From positions 27,277 to 91,276 of the forward strand of contig JANYDU010000046.1 of assembly GCA_025359805.1 (NCBI GenBank): 64,000 nucleotides of DNA, read 5' to 3'. Source of the stretch: Bacteroidota bacterium. Lineage in GTDB: Bacteria; Bacteroidota; Bacteroidia; UKL13-3. A model generated the notes under the pieces. The model was not told the origin of the DNA. It did no database searches and saw only the letters and a list, made by a program, of their open reading frames with translations. Made by a program: the position numbers and the translations under genes. Shown piece by piece: positions 63,851 to 64,000 of this stretch (positions are counted from its first letter, which is position 1; each line of letters starts with the position of its first letter).

Positions 63851-64000
63851 ATGAAGGTGATAAATTTTCAAAATTTCGTACTTCTCGCAATTACGTTTAT
63901 ATGTACTCATTCATGTAAACGAGATGATGCGCCACAAAATCCCTGTGCAAACCCACACCCAACCTCTGCGGAATTTACAGTACAGGATGATCTTATGAAA
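63851..64000 (+). CDS. 5' part of a third surface lipoprotein, module 3
   Basis: The first 50 codons are visible; the gene continues beyond the window. It starts MKVINFQNFVLLAITFICTHSC with a hydrophobic segment and a Cys at 22 (the lipobox is imperfect, THSC), then CKRDDAPQNPC, matching the other two lipoproteins. The leader (GCTTTATATG) also matches. A third module, or at least its first gene, lies here. Confidence 0.75.
   Translation, partial: MKVINFQNFVLLAITFICTHSCKRDDAPQNPCANPHPTSAEFTVQDDLMK

Overview
The window is chromosomal DNA of a Bacteroidota (Bacteroidetes) bacterium. The evidence is AT-rich sequence, promoters of the Bacteroidetes type (a TTG/TTTG block about 18-20 bases upstream of TAnnTTTG), mostly A-rich leaders instead of Shine-Dalgarno sites, several secreted proteins with type IX secretion (T9SS) C-terminal sorting domains, PorV-like and TonB-dependent outer-membrane proteins, and zinc-free versions of S14, L36 and L32. 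The genus cannot be read from the sequence. I found no tRNA, rRNA, CRISPR array, prophage or insertion sequence.

Layout. 1-762: 3' end of a T9SS cargo gene. 763-1131: non-coding, with two tandem promoters. 1132-18288: an unbroken str-S10-spc-alpha ribosomal cluster (rpsL to rplQ, with fusA, secY, infA and rpoA; no tuf, adk or map), closed by a strong hairpin terminator at 18308-18342. 18373-25813: a DUF3109 protein, rnhB, a GT9 glycosyltransferase, a flippase/chain-length/polymerase trio for surface polysaccharide, and alanine dehydrogenase. 25954-30812: the classical DUF177-rpmF-plsX-fabH cluster followed by accB-accC (fatty-acid initiation). 30819-34950 (minus): a five-gene run with a flippase-like membrane protein, a GT2 transferase, a small unknown, a zinc-free MDR oxidoreductase and a methyltransferase. 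35020-40539: ruvC, a seven-bladed SBBP propeller T9SS protein, a two-gene unit of unknown secreted/Cys-rich proteins (the second frameshifted) and an XRE regulator with palindromes at its start. 40601-50540 (minus): HIT protein, greA, then a PorV-like protein, a 1,327-residue secreted protein and a very large TonB-dependent receptor, which look like one surface machine. 50651-56943: 2-hydroxyacid dehydrogenase, mgtE, rsmA, then leucyl aminopeptidase, pdxA and a small exported protein. 57007-64000: a response regulator divergent from a surface locus that runs off the end of the window.

The most unusual part is the right edge (57831-64000). It reads as a tandemly repeated surface module: fibre-like protein, lipoprotein, T9SS cargo, beta-barrel protein. 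Module 1 looks complete. In module 2 the cargo and barrel genes have collapsed into one short chimera (63546-63803). A third lipoprotein starts at 63851. A perfect 118-bp direct repeat, containing the last codons of the barrel gene and an 18-bp relic of the fibre gene's 3' end, separates the modules and is an obvious recombination substrate. All functional statements beyond recognised families are inference.
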